Origin: Mycolicibacterium crocinum
Lineage (GTDB): Bacteria; Actinomycetota; Actinomycetes; Mycobacteriales; Mycobacteriaceae
Length of the DNA stretch: 64,000 bases
Direction: 5' to 3'
NCBI RefSeq assembly: GCF_022370635.2
Contig: NZ_CP092362.2
Location: 3,100,001 to 3,164,000, forward strand
The notes under the pieces: generated by a model
What the model saw: the letters and a program-made list of their open reading frames with translations, nothing else
Told to the model about the DNA's origin: nothing
The model's database searches: none
Position numbers and translations under genes: made by a program
Shown here: in pieces, positions 54,208 to 63,377 of the stretch
How the letters are laid out: each line of letters starts with the position of its first letter
Numbering within the stretch: position 1 is the first letter of the stretch

Positions 54208-55272
54208 TCAGCGACTATCGGCGATCAGCGCCCACAATCCCTCGGGTCCCGCAGCGGTTGCGGCGGCGGCGATCTGCTCGTCCCAGTGGCGCACGGACCC
54301 GTATTCGGCTCGCCACGCCAGCGCTGCACGGGTGAATTCGTGCAATCGATGTTCCCGAGTCGTGCCGATCGCCCCGTGGACCTGGTGAGCATTTCGCGTC
54401 ACCACCGACGCTGCGTGGCCGGCGCAGGAACGCGAGGTGGCGATGAGGAAGTCGAGGTTCGCCGAGTCCCAGTCTGTTGCGACGGCCACGTCGAGTGCCG
54501 CCTCGGTGGCGGCGCGGGCGAGCGCGGCCTCGGCAGCGGCATCCGAGATGAGGTTCTGGATGGCCTGGAACTTGGCCAGGGGGCGCCCGAACTGCACCCG
54601 GGCGGACACGTGCTCGATGGACAGCTCCACGGCGCGTTCGAGTGCCGCGCACACCTGGATCGACCGCATCAGCGCCGCCCTGCGCTTCAGCCTTCTCACG
54701 AGCGCTTCGCTGAGAGGTTCTCCCTCTGTCGCCGCGAGGTCCGCACGAACCGTGTCGCGGGGCTCACCGACCAAATTGGCACCCTGAACGAGGGACAGCG
54801 CGGCGGACTCGACGTCGGCAAGGCGATACTCGTCACCGGTCCACCACACCACCACGATCCGGTCGACCTCGGCAGCCCAGGGAACCGGTGCATCATGCCC
54901 GCCGTCGCGCCCCGGTAGCTGCACTGTGCGGATGGCACCGCTGACGGGCCGGCCGAGGGTCTCCAGCAGCCAGCACGCCAGCAAGTCGTGTTCGCCGACG
55001 GGAGTGCGAATGCCATGGCGTGCCGCGGCAGTCAGCAGCACCGCGGCCTCATGCCAGCCCGCCCCACTGCCGCCTGACTTCTCTGATCCGGTCAGCCGCG
55101 CCAACCCGAGGGAATCAAGACGGTTCCACAGGGTGCGGTCCAGAGCAGCCCGTCCACCGGTCGAGTGTGAGGGTCCGCTGCGCTGGTGGTCGGCGAAAAC
55201 AGCATCCATCATGGCGGCGAGGTCGGGGTCGACCGCGGGGGCCGCGGTGGTCGAAAGGTGGGTTGTGGTCAT
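54208..55272 (-). CDS. Acyl-CoA dehydrogenase subunit without the C-terminal catalytic Glu (paired FadE)
   Basis: The 354-aa protein is an acyl-CoA dehydrogenase homologue. It has a short N-terminal domain and a C-terminal part with HVSARVQFGRPLAKFQAIQN and HQVHGAIGTTREHRLHEFTR. The block that usually holds the catalytic Glu (IFEGTNQI type) is absent. This is the pattern of the second subunit in the alpha2-beta2 ChsE-type dehydrogenases of cholesterol side-chain breakdown. The ATG at 55272 overlaps the stop of the gene at 55269-56423, its likely partner. Confidence 0.88.
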   Translation of the reverse strand: MTTTHLSTTAAPAVDPDLAAMMDAVFADHQRSGPSHSTGGRAALDRTLWNRLDSLGLARLTGSEKSGGSGAGWHEAAVLLTAAARHGIRTPVGEHDLLACWLLETLGRPVSGAIRTVQLPGRDGGHDAPVPWAAEVDRIVVVWWTGDEYRLADVESAALSLVQGANLVGEPRDTVRADLAATEGEPLSEALVRRLKRRAALMRSIQVCAALERAVELSIEHVSARVQFGRPLAKFQAIQNLISDAAAEAALARAATEAALDVAVATDWDSANLDFLIATSRSCAGHAASVVTRNAHQVHGAIGTTREHRLHEFTRAALAWRAEYGSVRHWDEQIAAAATAAGPEGLWALIADSR

Positions 55273-56423
55273 CGAATGCCCAATCCGCGTGCGATCACGC
55301 CGCGTAACACTTCGTTGGTTCCGCCGCGCAGTGTGAAGCCGGGACGCTGGTCGACGGCATCGGCCACCAGCCGTGCCCACTCGGCGGATTGCGCTGTGGT
55401 GTGGCTGGTTTCGAGGTCGGCGAAGTCGGCGATGTCACCTTCGACGGTCGTGCCGAGGACCTTGACGACGGAGGCAGCCACATCGCAGCTCTCGCCGCGC
55501 TGCAACGCGCCTGCCACCGCCGTGGACATGTGGTGCAGCCCGGCGATGCGAGCCACCAGCCGACCGAGTTCGCGATCACCGGCTCCGCGCGGGTTGCTCG
55601 TGGTGTCCGCGGCGTGTGTCAGGAGGGGGAAGGTGGACAGGAAGCGTTCGGGCCCACTGCGTTCGAAACTCAGCTCCGAGGTGACCTGAGTCCAGCCGTG
55701 CCCGATCTCACCGAAGACCATCGTGTCGGGGACGAAGGCGTCGGAGAGGATGACCTCGTTGAAGTGATGGCTGCCGTTCATCGAGACGATGGGACGAACG
55801 TCAACCCCGGGACCGTGCAAGTCGACGATGAATTGGCTCAGTCCGGCGTGGCGGTGTGCGGGGTCCGCGGCGGCGGTGCGGGCGAGCACGATGAACGCAT
55901 GCGCTCGGTGTGCTCCGGAGGTCCAGACCTTTGTGCCGGTCAGCGACCAGCCACCGGCCACCCGGGTTGCGCGGGTCCGCACGCTGGCGAGGTCGGATCC
56001 GGAATCCGGTTCACTCATCCCGATCGCGAAGAAGCACTCGCCAGCGACGATGCGGGGCAGAAAATGCGACTTTTGCTGCTCCGTACCGTATTTGAGCAGC
56101 GACGGCACGATCTGCCGGTCGGCGATCCAATGTGCCGCGACCGGAGCACCCGCGGCCAGCAACTCCTCGGTGACGACGAATCGCTCGTGAAAGGAACGAC
56201 CGTGGCCGCCGTATTGCCGGGGGACGGTGATGCCCAGCCAGCCGCGCTCGGCCAACGCCGAGGTGAACCCTTCATCCCAGCCGCACAACCACGAGTCGAT
56301 GGACGGCCGGAACGCGCCGGCGGCCAGTTGCTGCGCCAGGAAAGCCCGCACTTCCATCCGTAGTGCGTGCGAGGAGGCGTCGTTGCTGACCGGTGGTACC
56401 AGGCGGGGCATCGCAGTCGTCAC
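55269..56423 (-). CDS. Acyl-CoA dehydrogenase subunit with FAD site (paired FadE)
   Basis: The 384-aa protein has the FAD-binding block FAIGMSEPDSGSDLASVRTR, GTKVWTSGAHRAHAFIVLAR, and the helix SELSFERSGPERFL whose Glu254 fits the catalytic base of ChsE-type subunits. It ends LRGGTNEVLRGVIARGLGIR. The GTG at 56423 is chosen over one at 56435 because it overlaps the preceding stop (GTGA) and has GGAGG upstream. With the gene at 54208 it should form a heterotetramer acting on a bulky, steroid-like acyl-CoA. Confidence 0.9.
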   Translation of the reverse strand: MTTAMPRLVPPVSNDASSHALRMEVRAFLAQQLAAGAFRPSIDSWLCGWDEGFTSALAERGWLGITVPRQYGGHGRSFHERFVVTEELLAAGAPVAAHWIADRQIVPSLLKYGTEQQKSHFLPRIVAGECFFAIGMSEPDSGSDLASVRTRATRVAGGWSLTGTKVWTSGAHRAHAFIVLARTAAADPAHRHAGLSQFIVDLHGPGVDVRPIVSMNGSHHFNEVILSDAFVPDTMVFGEIGHGWTQVTSELSFERSGPERFLSTFPLLTHAADTTSNPRGAGDRELGRLVARIAGLHHMSTAVAGALQRGESCDVAASVVKVLGTTVEGDIADFADLETSHTTAQSAEWARLVADAVDQRPGFTLRGGTNEVLRGVIARGLGIR

Positions 56424-57196
56424 GTCGTCCTCCACTTCGCGATCCGGCGCTGATGCTCAGAGTCGTGGTGAGCCAACGGCTGCATCGCCGCGGCCATTGC
56501 CAGGGTGGATTCCAGGGAGCCGGAGATGGATTCTTGCAGAAGCCGTTTCGCCATCCGCAGGGCGTGCGGGGGGTTCACCGCGATGTGTTCTGCCAACGCC
56601 CGTGCTTCGGCCAGCAGGTCATCGTGTGCCACGACACGGCTGACCAAGCCCCATTCGAGTGCGGTGCGCGCATCGATGCGATCACCGGTGAAGGTCAACT
56701 CCGCGGCCCGGGCGTACCCGATCGCACGCGGCAGGAACCAGGTTCCGCCATCGCCGGGGATCAGGCCGAGCTGGACGAAGCTTTCGGCGAACGATGCGCG
56801 TTCGGAGGCGATGCGAATGTCGCACATCATCGCCAGGTCGCAGCCGGCACCGACGGCCGCACCGTTGACCGCCGCGATCAGCGGCACTTCGAGACGGGCA
56901 AGCGCTCGCGGTATCCGCTGGATACCGTCGACATAGGCGCGCCGTTGGTCGATCGCGCTCAAGCCGAACATGCCACGGCCGTCGGCCATGTCTTTGACAT
57001 TGCCGCCTGCGGAGAAGATCTTGCCGGCTCCGGTCAGCACGATCGCACAGACGGCAGTGTCACGGTTCGCCGCATCGACAGCCTGCTCGAATGCAGCGAT
57101 GACGGCCGGGTCGGTGATGGCGTTGCCGACCTCCGGCAAGGTGATGGTCCAGACCTGAACTGCACCTTGTGTATTGACGTCCAATGGTGAACTCAC
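56420..57196 (-). CDS. Enoyl-CoA hydratase/isomerase family protein
   Basis: The 258-aa crotonase-fold protein has the oxyanion-hole regions FSAGGNVKDMADGRGMFG and NGAAVGAGCDLAMMCDIRIA, and the Glu-containing SERASFAESFVQLGLIPGDG. The GTG at 57196 overlaps the ALDH stop (GTGA). It would hydrate the enoyl-CoA made by the paired FadE. The open frame upstream is inside the ALDH gene and is not used. Confidence 0.91.
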   Translation of the reverse strand: MSSPLDVNTQGAVQVWTITLPEVGNAITDPAVIAAFEQAVDAANRDTAVCAIVLTGAGKIFSAGGNVKDMADGRGMFGLSAIDQRRAYVDGIQRIPRALARLEVPLIAAVNGAAVGAGCDLAMMCDIRIASERASFAESFVQLGLIPGDGGTWFLPRAIGYARAAELTFTGDRIDARTALEWGLVSRVVAHDDLLAEARALAEHIAVNPPHALRMAKRLLQESISGSLESTLAMAAAMQPLAHHDSEHQRRIAKWRTT

Positions 57197-58617
57197 GCGC
57201 CCGCCCGCAGCTGTAGGGACTTCGTCTGCAGATATTCCTCCAGCCCGAACCGTCCCAGTTCCCGCCCGATGCCGGACTTCTTGTATCCGCCGAACGGTGC
57301 GGCTGGGTTGTAGGGCCCGCCATTGATGTCGAGTTGGCCGGTCTGTACTTGGCGCGCGAACGCGATCGCGGTCTCGTCGTCGGCGGCCCACACCGCACCC
57401 GACAGTCCGTAGGGAGTTCCGTTGGCGATGCGCAGCGCATCGTCGGTGTCGGTATAGGGGATGACCGCCAGGACCGGGCCGAACACCTCTTCCTGACCGA
57501 GTTCGGATTCTGAGTCGACGTCGACGAAAACGGTTGGCGCGAGGAAGAATCCCTTGTCGCGGACAGGGTCGGCGCCGCCGGTCAACAGCCGAGCGCCCTC
57601 GTGGGCGGCGCGCTCGATGAAGCCGCGCACGGTGTTGAACTGAGCGCGCGAGGCGGATGGACCGATGCGGGTGGCGGGATCCCAGGGGTCACCCACGGTG
57701 TAACGGGAGACCGCGGTTTCGATCTGCTCCAGCGCCTCGCCGTAATGCTTGTGCGGCACCAGCATCCGCGTCCACGCCATGCAGGTCTGGCCGCCGTTGA
57801 GAAACGCATTGCCGACTCCGACCTTCACGGCGGTCGCCACGTCCGCGCCGTCGAGGATCACGTTGGCGGATTTGCCGCCCAGCTCGAGGGCGACCTTCTT
57901 GATCGAGCGCCCGGCCAGTTCGCCGACCCGCGCTCCGACGCCGGTGGACCCGGTGAAGGACACAAAGTCGACGTCAGGGTGAGACGCCAAGAGTTCACCG
58001 ATGACCTGACCCGGCCCTGACACGATGTTGATGACGCCGGGGGGCAACCCGGCCTCTTCACACGCTTGCATGAAGGCGAACACCGACAGGGGCGCATCGT
58101 TGCTGGGCTTGAGCACAACGGTGCAGCCCGCGGCGATGGCGGGTAGGACCTTTGCGACCACCTGGTACAGCGGGTAGTTCCACGGTGTGATGGCACCGAC
58201 CACCCCGTACGGCTCCCGCAGCACCAGGGAATTGCCGATGCGCTCCTCGAAGGCAAAGCCATCCAGTGCGTCGGCGAACGCCTTGGCCACTGCCAACGGA
58301 ACCTGGGTCTGAACCGTCTCGGCGATGCGCACCGGGGCGCCCATCTCGGCGGTGATGAGATGGGCAATGTCGGGCAGACGTTTCTCCATCGCGTCGATCA
58401 CGCGGTGGAGGCGATCACGACGTTCGCTCACGCTGATCAGCGGGTCGAACGCGCGGCGTGCTGCTTGGACCGCCGCCTCGACATCGGCGGCGGCTCCGTT
58501 GGGCACGTGACCGATCACCTTCTCTGTTGCGGGGTCGATGACATCGATCACGCCGCTGCCGGCCGGTTCTACCCAGCGGCCGTCGATGAACAGCGTGGGG
58601 TGCTCGTAGGTTGACAA
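57193..58617 (-). CDS. Aldehyde dehydrogenase
   Basis: The 474-aa NAD(P)-dependent enzyme shows the catalytic Glu in VALELGGKSANVIL, the catalytic Cys in NGGQTCMAWTR, the Asn in TPWNYPLYQVVAK, and the C-terminal PFGGYKKSGIGRELG. The start is a TTG at 58617 with AGGAGA about 7 nt before it; no ATG or GTG near fits better. It would oxidise the aldehyde made by the adjacent alcohol dehydrogenase. Confidence 0.93.
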   Translation of the reverse strand: MSTYEHPTLFIDGRWVEPAGSGVIDVIDPATEKVIGHVPNGAAADVEAAVQAARRAFDPLISVSERRDRLHRVIDAMEKRLPDIAHLITAEMGAPVRIAETVQTQVPLAVAKAFADALDGFAFEERIGNSLVLREPYGVVGAITPWNYPLYQVVAKVLPAIAAGCTVVLKPSNDAPLSVFAFMQACEEAGLPPGVINIVSGPGQVIGELLASHPDVDFVSFTGSTGVGARVGELAGRSIKKVALELGGKSANVILDGADVATAVKVGVGNAFLNGGQTCMAWTRMLVPHKHYGEALEQIETAVSRYTVGDPWDPATRIGPSASRAQFNTVRGFIERAAHEGARLLTGGADPVRDKGFFLAPTVFVDVDSESELGQEEVFGPVLAVIPYTDTDDALRIANGTPYGLSGAVWAADDETAIAFARQVQTGQLDINGGPYNPAAPFGGYKKSGIGRELGRFGLEEYLQTKSLQLRAGA

Positions 58618-58643
58618 AGCGATTTCTCCTGCGGTCGTGATGG

Positions 58644-59750
58644 TCAGGGAATCAAGCTGGCCCGGATGTCCCGCTTGCCGTCGGCAGCGGCGAACGCATC
58701 GTTGATGTCGTCGAGTGCGTAGGACGCTGCAGCGAGCCGTTCGAATGGCAGCGAGTGCAGATGGCGGTCGAGGAATGTCAAGGCGCGGGAGAGCACTGCC
58801 GGGTCATACAGGGAGACTCCGACCATGGTCTTGTTGGAGAATACGAAACGCGACGGATCGAATGAGAAGGTCTGGCCCACATTGATGTTGCCGATCTCGA
58901 CGTAGCGGCCGAACTGACCGAGCATCTGCAGACCCTCCTCGATGGCGGAGGGGTGTCCTACGACTTCGACCACCACATCGGCGCCGTGGCCGTCGGTCAA
59001 CCCACGCACCGCTTTCGCGCGATCTTTCGGTGTGCTGATCTCGTTGAGGTCGAGCACGGTGTCGGCGCCGAACGCTGTTGCGAGATCGAGCCGCTCGGAG
59101 ACTCCGTCGATAGCGATGACATTGGCGGCGCCGCGGGCTTTGGCGACGGCGATCGCGTACAGCCCCAGGGCTCCTGCGCCCTGCACTACAACATGCTCGC
59201 CGAGCTGCAGATCGACACGTTCCAGTCCGTACATCACCTGCGATAGAGCGCAATTCGCGCCGGCGGCGATGTCGTCGCTCACGGTGTCGGGAACCGAGTA
59301 GACAACCGCACCGGCGGGCAGCAGGTAGTAGTCGCCGTAACCTCCGACGAAGTAAGGCGGCTCGTCCGCGCGCCCCAACATCGCCATCTTCAGGTTCAGA
59401 CAAGCATTGCGTCGCCCGGCCAGGCAATTCCTGCAGGTGTGACAGCTGTAGAAGTACGGAAACACCACTCGGGCGCCCTCGGTCAGTGATTTGCCGCTGG
59501 AGTCGGTCGATACCCCCGAGCCCAGCGCGGCGACGGCACCCACCATTTCATGACCGAGAACCGTCGGCAGCTGGCCGCCCAGACCTCGCGTCGCGAACGT
59601 GCCGTGCCAGGCGTGGACATCGGATCCACAGATATTCGCGCGCAGAACTCGGACCAGGATTTCGCCCGGGCCTACCTCGGGAAGGCTGACCGTCTGGATT
59701 TCGAACGGCTTGCCGGGTTCATCAAAGCGCGCGATGCGGCCCTCATACAC
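58644..59750 (-). CDS. Zinc-dependent alcohol dehydrogenase (MDR family)
   Basis: The 368-aa protein has the catalytic zinc ligands in NICGSDVHAWHG and GHEMVGAV. The structural zinc Cys cluster is SCHTCRNCLAGRRNACLN, and the NAD fold is VVVQGAGALGLYAIAVAKAR. The GTG at 59750 has an AAAGGGA site and gives the normal family start. It overlaps the acyl-CoA ligase stop by 8 bp. It would oxidise a primary alcohol released by ester cleavage. Confidence 0.91.
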   Translation of the reverse strand: MYEGRIARFDEPGKPFEIQTVSLPEVGPGEILVRVLRANICGSDVHAWHGTFATRGLGGQLPTVLGHEMVGAVAALGSGVSTDSSGKSLTEGARVVFPYFYSCHTCRNCLAGRRNACLNLKMAMLGRADEPPYFVGGYGDYYLLPAGAVVYSVPDTVSDDIAAGANCALSQVMYGLERVDLQLGEHVVVQGAGALGLYAIAVAKARGAANVIAIDGVSERLDLATAFGADTVLDLNEISTPKDRAKAVRGLTDGHGADVVVEVVGHPSAIEEGLQMLGQFGRYVEIGNINVGQTFSFDPSRFVFSNKTMVGVSLYDPAVLSRALTFLDRHLHSLPFERLAAASYALDDINDAFAAADGKRDIRASLIP

Positions 59751-61350
59751 GTGGGGAATCCCTTTCGGTTTCGGTGAGTTCGACGCTGAACCGCTGGCGC
59801 AGATCGCGTTTGAGCAGCTTTCCGCTGGGGTTCTTCGGCAGAGAGTCGACGAAGAACACCTGTTTGGGCGTCTTGAATCCGGCGAGGTGGTCGCGACAAT
59901 GGCGCAGGACGTCATCTTCGGTCAGAGCGGCGCCGGCACGAACGACCACCGCGGCGACGACGGCCTCCACCCACACCGGATGCGGTAGGCCGAACACGGC
60001 CACTTCTTCGATTCCGCTGTGCCGGTAGAGAACTTCCTCGACCTCGCGGCTGGCCACGTTCTCGCCCCCGGTCTTGATCATGTCTTTCTTGCGGTCCACG
60101 ACATGGAGCAGACCGTGCTCATCGTAGAAACCCAGATCTCCCGAGTGGAACCAGCCGCCGGAGAAGGCCTGGGCCGTGGTCGTCTCGGCATCGAGGTAGC
60201 CGAGCATCAAATGTGGACTGCGGTGGGCGATTTCGCCCACCGTCCCGACGGTGACGGGATTATCCGCCTCGTCGAGGATGGCGGTTTCGACATTGACGAC
60301 CGGCCGCCCCGCTGCCCCGGCATGTGCATCCTGCTCGTCGGGTCCCAACGCGGAGGCCAGGGGAGCCATTTCGGTCTGACCGTAGAAGTTCCACAATCGG
60401 AGGTTGGGTAGCCGCTGTCTCATCTCGTACAGGATCTCGGTGGGCATCGGTGACGCTCCGTAATAGCCCTTGCGGAGACTCGACAAATCCACCTCGTCGA
60501 ACACCGGGCTGCGGAGCAGACTGATCCAGACAGTCGGTGGGGCAAAGTAATTGGTGACGCCGTAGCGTTCGATGGCGCGCAGAACCAGCTCGGGATCCGG
60601 TCGGGGCACGATGATGCTGGTGGCCCCGAGATAGATGTCGGTGGCCAGAAAGTTGTCCAACTGCGCACAGTGATACAGCGGCAGGGAGTGGACCTCGACG
60701 TCATCGCCGGACATGGAGCCGGCCACGATGGTGCTGATGTATTGCCACATCAGGCTGCGGCTGCTGTGCATGACCCCTTTGGGCCGCGACTCTGTACCGC
60801 TGGTGTACATCACCCGCAGCAGCTGGTCGTCGTCGACGCGGACATCGGGTGCCGGGCTGGTCGTGGCCAGCCAGTCGGCGAAATCCGACCAACCGGCATG
60901 CGGGGATTGTCCATCGGGTATCAACGCAACCTTTGTGGTCACCGTCGGACTGAGCGCCATCGCCTGCTCGGCGACGGGCACCAGGTCGGCCTCGACGAGG
61001 AACGCGGTGGCCTTGCTGTGCCCGAGGATGTAGGCGATCTCTTCGGCGGTGAGCATGAAGTTGATCGGCACGAGCACCACGCCGGCGCGCGCGGTGGCGA
61101 AGGCCAGTACGGCGTACTGCCAGCAATTGTGTGCCAACAGCGCGACCCGATCGCCCGGTCGCAATCCGTTGTCGTGGAAGGCTGCGGCGGCTCGGTCCAC
61201 CAGGCGGTCGAAGTCGGCGAAGCTCAGCACCACGTCACCGTCGATGATGGCGGTCTTGTCCGGTTGCTTGCGTGCCGAACGACGCGGGATGTCGGCCAGG
61301 CTGTGGCTGCGGGCCCGGGCGATGACCGCGGCGAGGTCCTCAGAGTGCAT
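59743..61350 (-). CDS. Acyl-CoA synthetase (AMP-forming, FadD type)
   Basis: The 535-aa ANL-family enzyme has the P-loop VMYTSGTESRPKGVMHSS, the second motif NFYGQTEMAPLAS, the hinge region GWFHSGDLGFYDEHG with VVDRKKDMIKTGGENV, and the C-terminal Lys in KNPSGKLLKRDLR. It activates a carboxylic acid to its CoA thioester for the downstream FadE pair and hydratase. It is the first gene of the operon 54208-61350 and is divergent from the Baeyer-Villiger monooxygenase. Confidence 0.92.
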   Translation of the reverse strand: MHSEDLAAVIARARSHSLADIPRRSARKQPDKTAIIDGDVVLSFADFDRLVDRAAAAFHDNGLRPGDRVALLAHNCWQYAVLAFATARAGVVLVPINFMLTAEEIAYILGHSKATAFLVEADLVPVAEQAMALSPTVTTKVALIPDGQSPHAGWSDFADWLATTSPAPDVRVDDDQLLRVMYTSGTESRPKGVMHSSRSLMWQYISTIVAGSMSGDDVEVHSLPLYHCAQLDNFLATDIYLGATSIIVPRPDPELVLRAIERYGVTNYFAPPTVWISLLRSPVFDEVDLSSLRKGYYGASPMPTEILYEMRQRLPNLRLWNFYGQTEMAPLASALGPDEQDAHAGAAGRPVVNVETAILDEADNPVTVGTVGEIAHRSPHLMLGYLDAETTTAQAFSGGWFHSGDLGFYDEHGLLHVVDRKKDMIKTGGENVASREVEEVLYRHSGIEEVAVFGLPHPVWVEAVVAAVVVRAGAALTEDDVLRHCRDHLAGFKTPKQVFFVDSLPKNPSGKLLKRDLRQRFSVELTETERDSPRV

Positions 61351-61439
61351 GAGCCGCAGGGTAGGCAGGTCGACTGCGGGAGTGGTGGTTCGTCTCCCGC
61401 TCAGTAGACAGGCGGGCGTGGCGGGTGGCGACTGCGTTC

Positions 61440-61445
61440 GATACT
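61440..61445 (+). promoter_or_regulatory. Probable -10 element of the BVMO gene, leaderless start
   Basis: GATACT ends 6 nt before the ATG at 61452. No Shine-Dalgarno sequence precedes that ATG, so the transcript likely starts at or next to it. Confidence 0.5.
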
Positions 61446-61451
61446 CGACGC

Positions 61452-63377
61452 ATGACCGTTACCACTGAATCGTCGTCATCGGCTGACAGCGCACCGGATC
61501 CGGCTGTTCTGCGGGCGCATCTGCGTCAGGCAGACCCCGGCGTTCTGGTTGCGGTACTCGCCCAGATGACGGGTGACGCATCGGTCGTGGACCGGTACGC
61601 GGGCAAGATCGACCACGTCCCGGACCCGCCGGAGCGAGCGGGAACCACCGACCCCGCCACCGCGGCTGCGCTGGCCGACGAGATCATCGCCGCGCTCGGT
61701 CGGCCCCGGCCGGCGGGAGCGATCGCCGCCGACGATCGTGGGCTGTTCGCCACTCTGTTGCCGATCGCGCTGGGCACCGACGTCGACGACGAACAGGTGG
61801 ATCTGCTGCTCGAGCAGGGTGGCTTCCGACCCTCTCAACCCACGTTACCCCGGACGACGCCGATTCCCTCGACGACGACGATGGCGATCATCGGTGCCGG
61901 TATTGCCGGCATTGCGGTCGCACTGGCCGCGGCCGAAGAGGGGGTGCACTTCGAGATCTACGACCGTAACGATGAGGTGGGTGGCACGTGGCTGACCACG
62001 ACATACCCGGGCATCGGCGTGGACACGCCGTCGGCGTACTACTCGCTGTCTCGGGAAGTGAACCCGGACTGGTCGAACTACTACCCCGAAGGTGCCGAAT
62101 ACCAGGCCTATCTGGTAGCCCTGGCCGACAAACACGACCTGCGCCGCCACATCCGGTTCGGTACTGAAGTGGAAGCGCTGTGGTGGGACGAGCAACGCCA
62201 GCAGTGGCAGATCCACTCACGCGCCGCCAACGGCGTCCGAAGCGTCGACTATGCCAGCGTCGTCGTCACCGCGGCCGGGTACCTCAACCGGCCCCGCTTT
62301 CCGGACCTCAAGGGCCGAGAGACGTTCGCCGGAACCAGTATTCACTCAGCCCAGTGGGACCCCACACTCGACCTGACCGGCAAGAGGGTGGCCGTCATCG
62401 GGGCTGGGTGTACCGCCGTGCAGATCGTCGACGCCTGCGTTGACGAAGTCGAACACCTCACGGTGTTCCAACGGCAGCCGCACTGGGTGGCACCCCGCAA
62501 GCGTCTCTCCGATGAGGTGCCCGAGCACCGGCGCTATCTGGGCCGGGTGCTCCCGTTCTATGCCATGTGGCACCGGCTCAAGTCGTACTGGGGCACCGCC
62601 GACAACAACTATCCGATCATCCTGCAGGACCCCGAGTGGTCGAAGACGCACCTGTCGATCTCCCCGGCCAACGATGTCTTGCTGCAGATGTGCTTGGACT
62701 ACATCGACCGCATGTTCGGGGCCGGAACGGAATTGGCCCGCAAGGTCACACCCGACTTCGCACCCTATGGCAAGCGCATCATTCGCGATCCCGGTGGCTA
62801 TTACGCCGCGCTGACCCGCGAGCATGTCGACGTCGAAGCCAGTGAACCCGCCGAGGTGAACGCCGACGGGATTGTGACCGCCGACGGCCGCCAGATCGAC
62901 CTCGACGTCATCGTCTACGCCACCGGATACCATCTCGACTTCTTGTCCACCGTCGACATTCGCGGCCGGGGCGGCAAGACGTTGGCGGGGGAGTGGGGGG
63001 ACAGTCCCCGCGCCTACCGTGGCGGAACCGTTCCAGGATTTCCGAATCTGTTCATCACATCGGCCCCCAACTACAGCCCCGGACACGGAGCGGGCGCCAA
63101 CTTCTCCATGGAGGTCCTCGCCCACTTTATCCTGGAGTGCTTGCAGCTCATGGCTTTACGCGGCGCGAGGACGATCGAAGTGACCGAGCGCGCGTTTGAA
63201 GAGTATGTCGCCGGTATCGACGAGGCGATGCAACGCACCGTGTGGTGCCACACCCCGAACGCCCACACCTACTACCGGTCGGAATCGGGTCGCGTCGTCG
63301 TCGCCACCCCGTACCGACTGGTCGACCTGTGGCAGCAGCACCGGGCTCCCGTTGAAGAGGATTTCGTCCTGCAATGA
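61452..63377 (+). CDS. Type I Baeyer-Villiger monooxygenase, HAPMO-like size
   Basis: The 641-aa flavoprotein has two dinucleotide folds (IIGAGIAGIAVALAAAEEG for FAD and VAVIGAGCTAVQIVDAC for NADPH). Between them is the Baeyer-Villiger fingerprint FAGTSIHSAQW, an exact match to FxGxxxHxxxW. It also has an N-terminal extension of about 140 residues before the FAD fold. That extension and total length match 4-hydroxyacetophenone monooxygenase-type enzymes. It turns a ketone into an ester or lactone. The ATG at 61452 is used because of the -10 just before it. Its TGA overlaps the next SDR start. Confidence 0.92.
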   Translation: MTVTTESSSSADSAPDPAVLRAHLRQADPGVLVAVLAQMTGDASVVDRYAGKIDHVPDPPERAGTTDPATAAALADEIIAALGRPRPAGAIAADDRGLFATLLPIALGTDVDDEQVDLLLEQGGFRPSQPTLPRTTPIPSTTTMAIIGAGIAGIAVALAAAEEGVHFEIYDRNDEVGGTWLTTTYPGIGVDTPSAYYSLSREVNPDWSNYYPEGAEYQAYLVALADKHDLRRHIRFGTEVEALWWDEQRQQWQIHSRAANGVRSVDYASVVVTAAGYLNRPRFPDLKGRETFAGTSIHSAQWDPTLDLTGKRVAVIGAGCTAVQIVDACVDEVEHLTVFQRQPHWVAPRKRLSDEVPEHRRYLGRVLPFYAMWHRLKSYWGTADNNYPIILQDPEWSKTHLSISPANDVLLQMCLDYIDRMFGAGTELARKVTPDFAPYGKRIIRDPGGYYAALTREHVDVEASEPAEVNADGIVTADGRQIDLDVIVYATGYHLDFLSTVDIRGRGGKTLAGEWGDSPRAYRGGTVPGFPNLFITSAPNYSPGHGAGANFSMEVLAHFILECLQLMALRGARTIEVTERAFEEYVAGIDEAMQRTVWCHTPNAHTYYRSESGRVVVATPYRLVDLWQQHRAPVEEDFVLQ

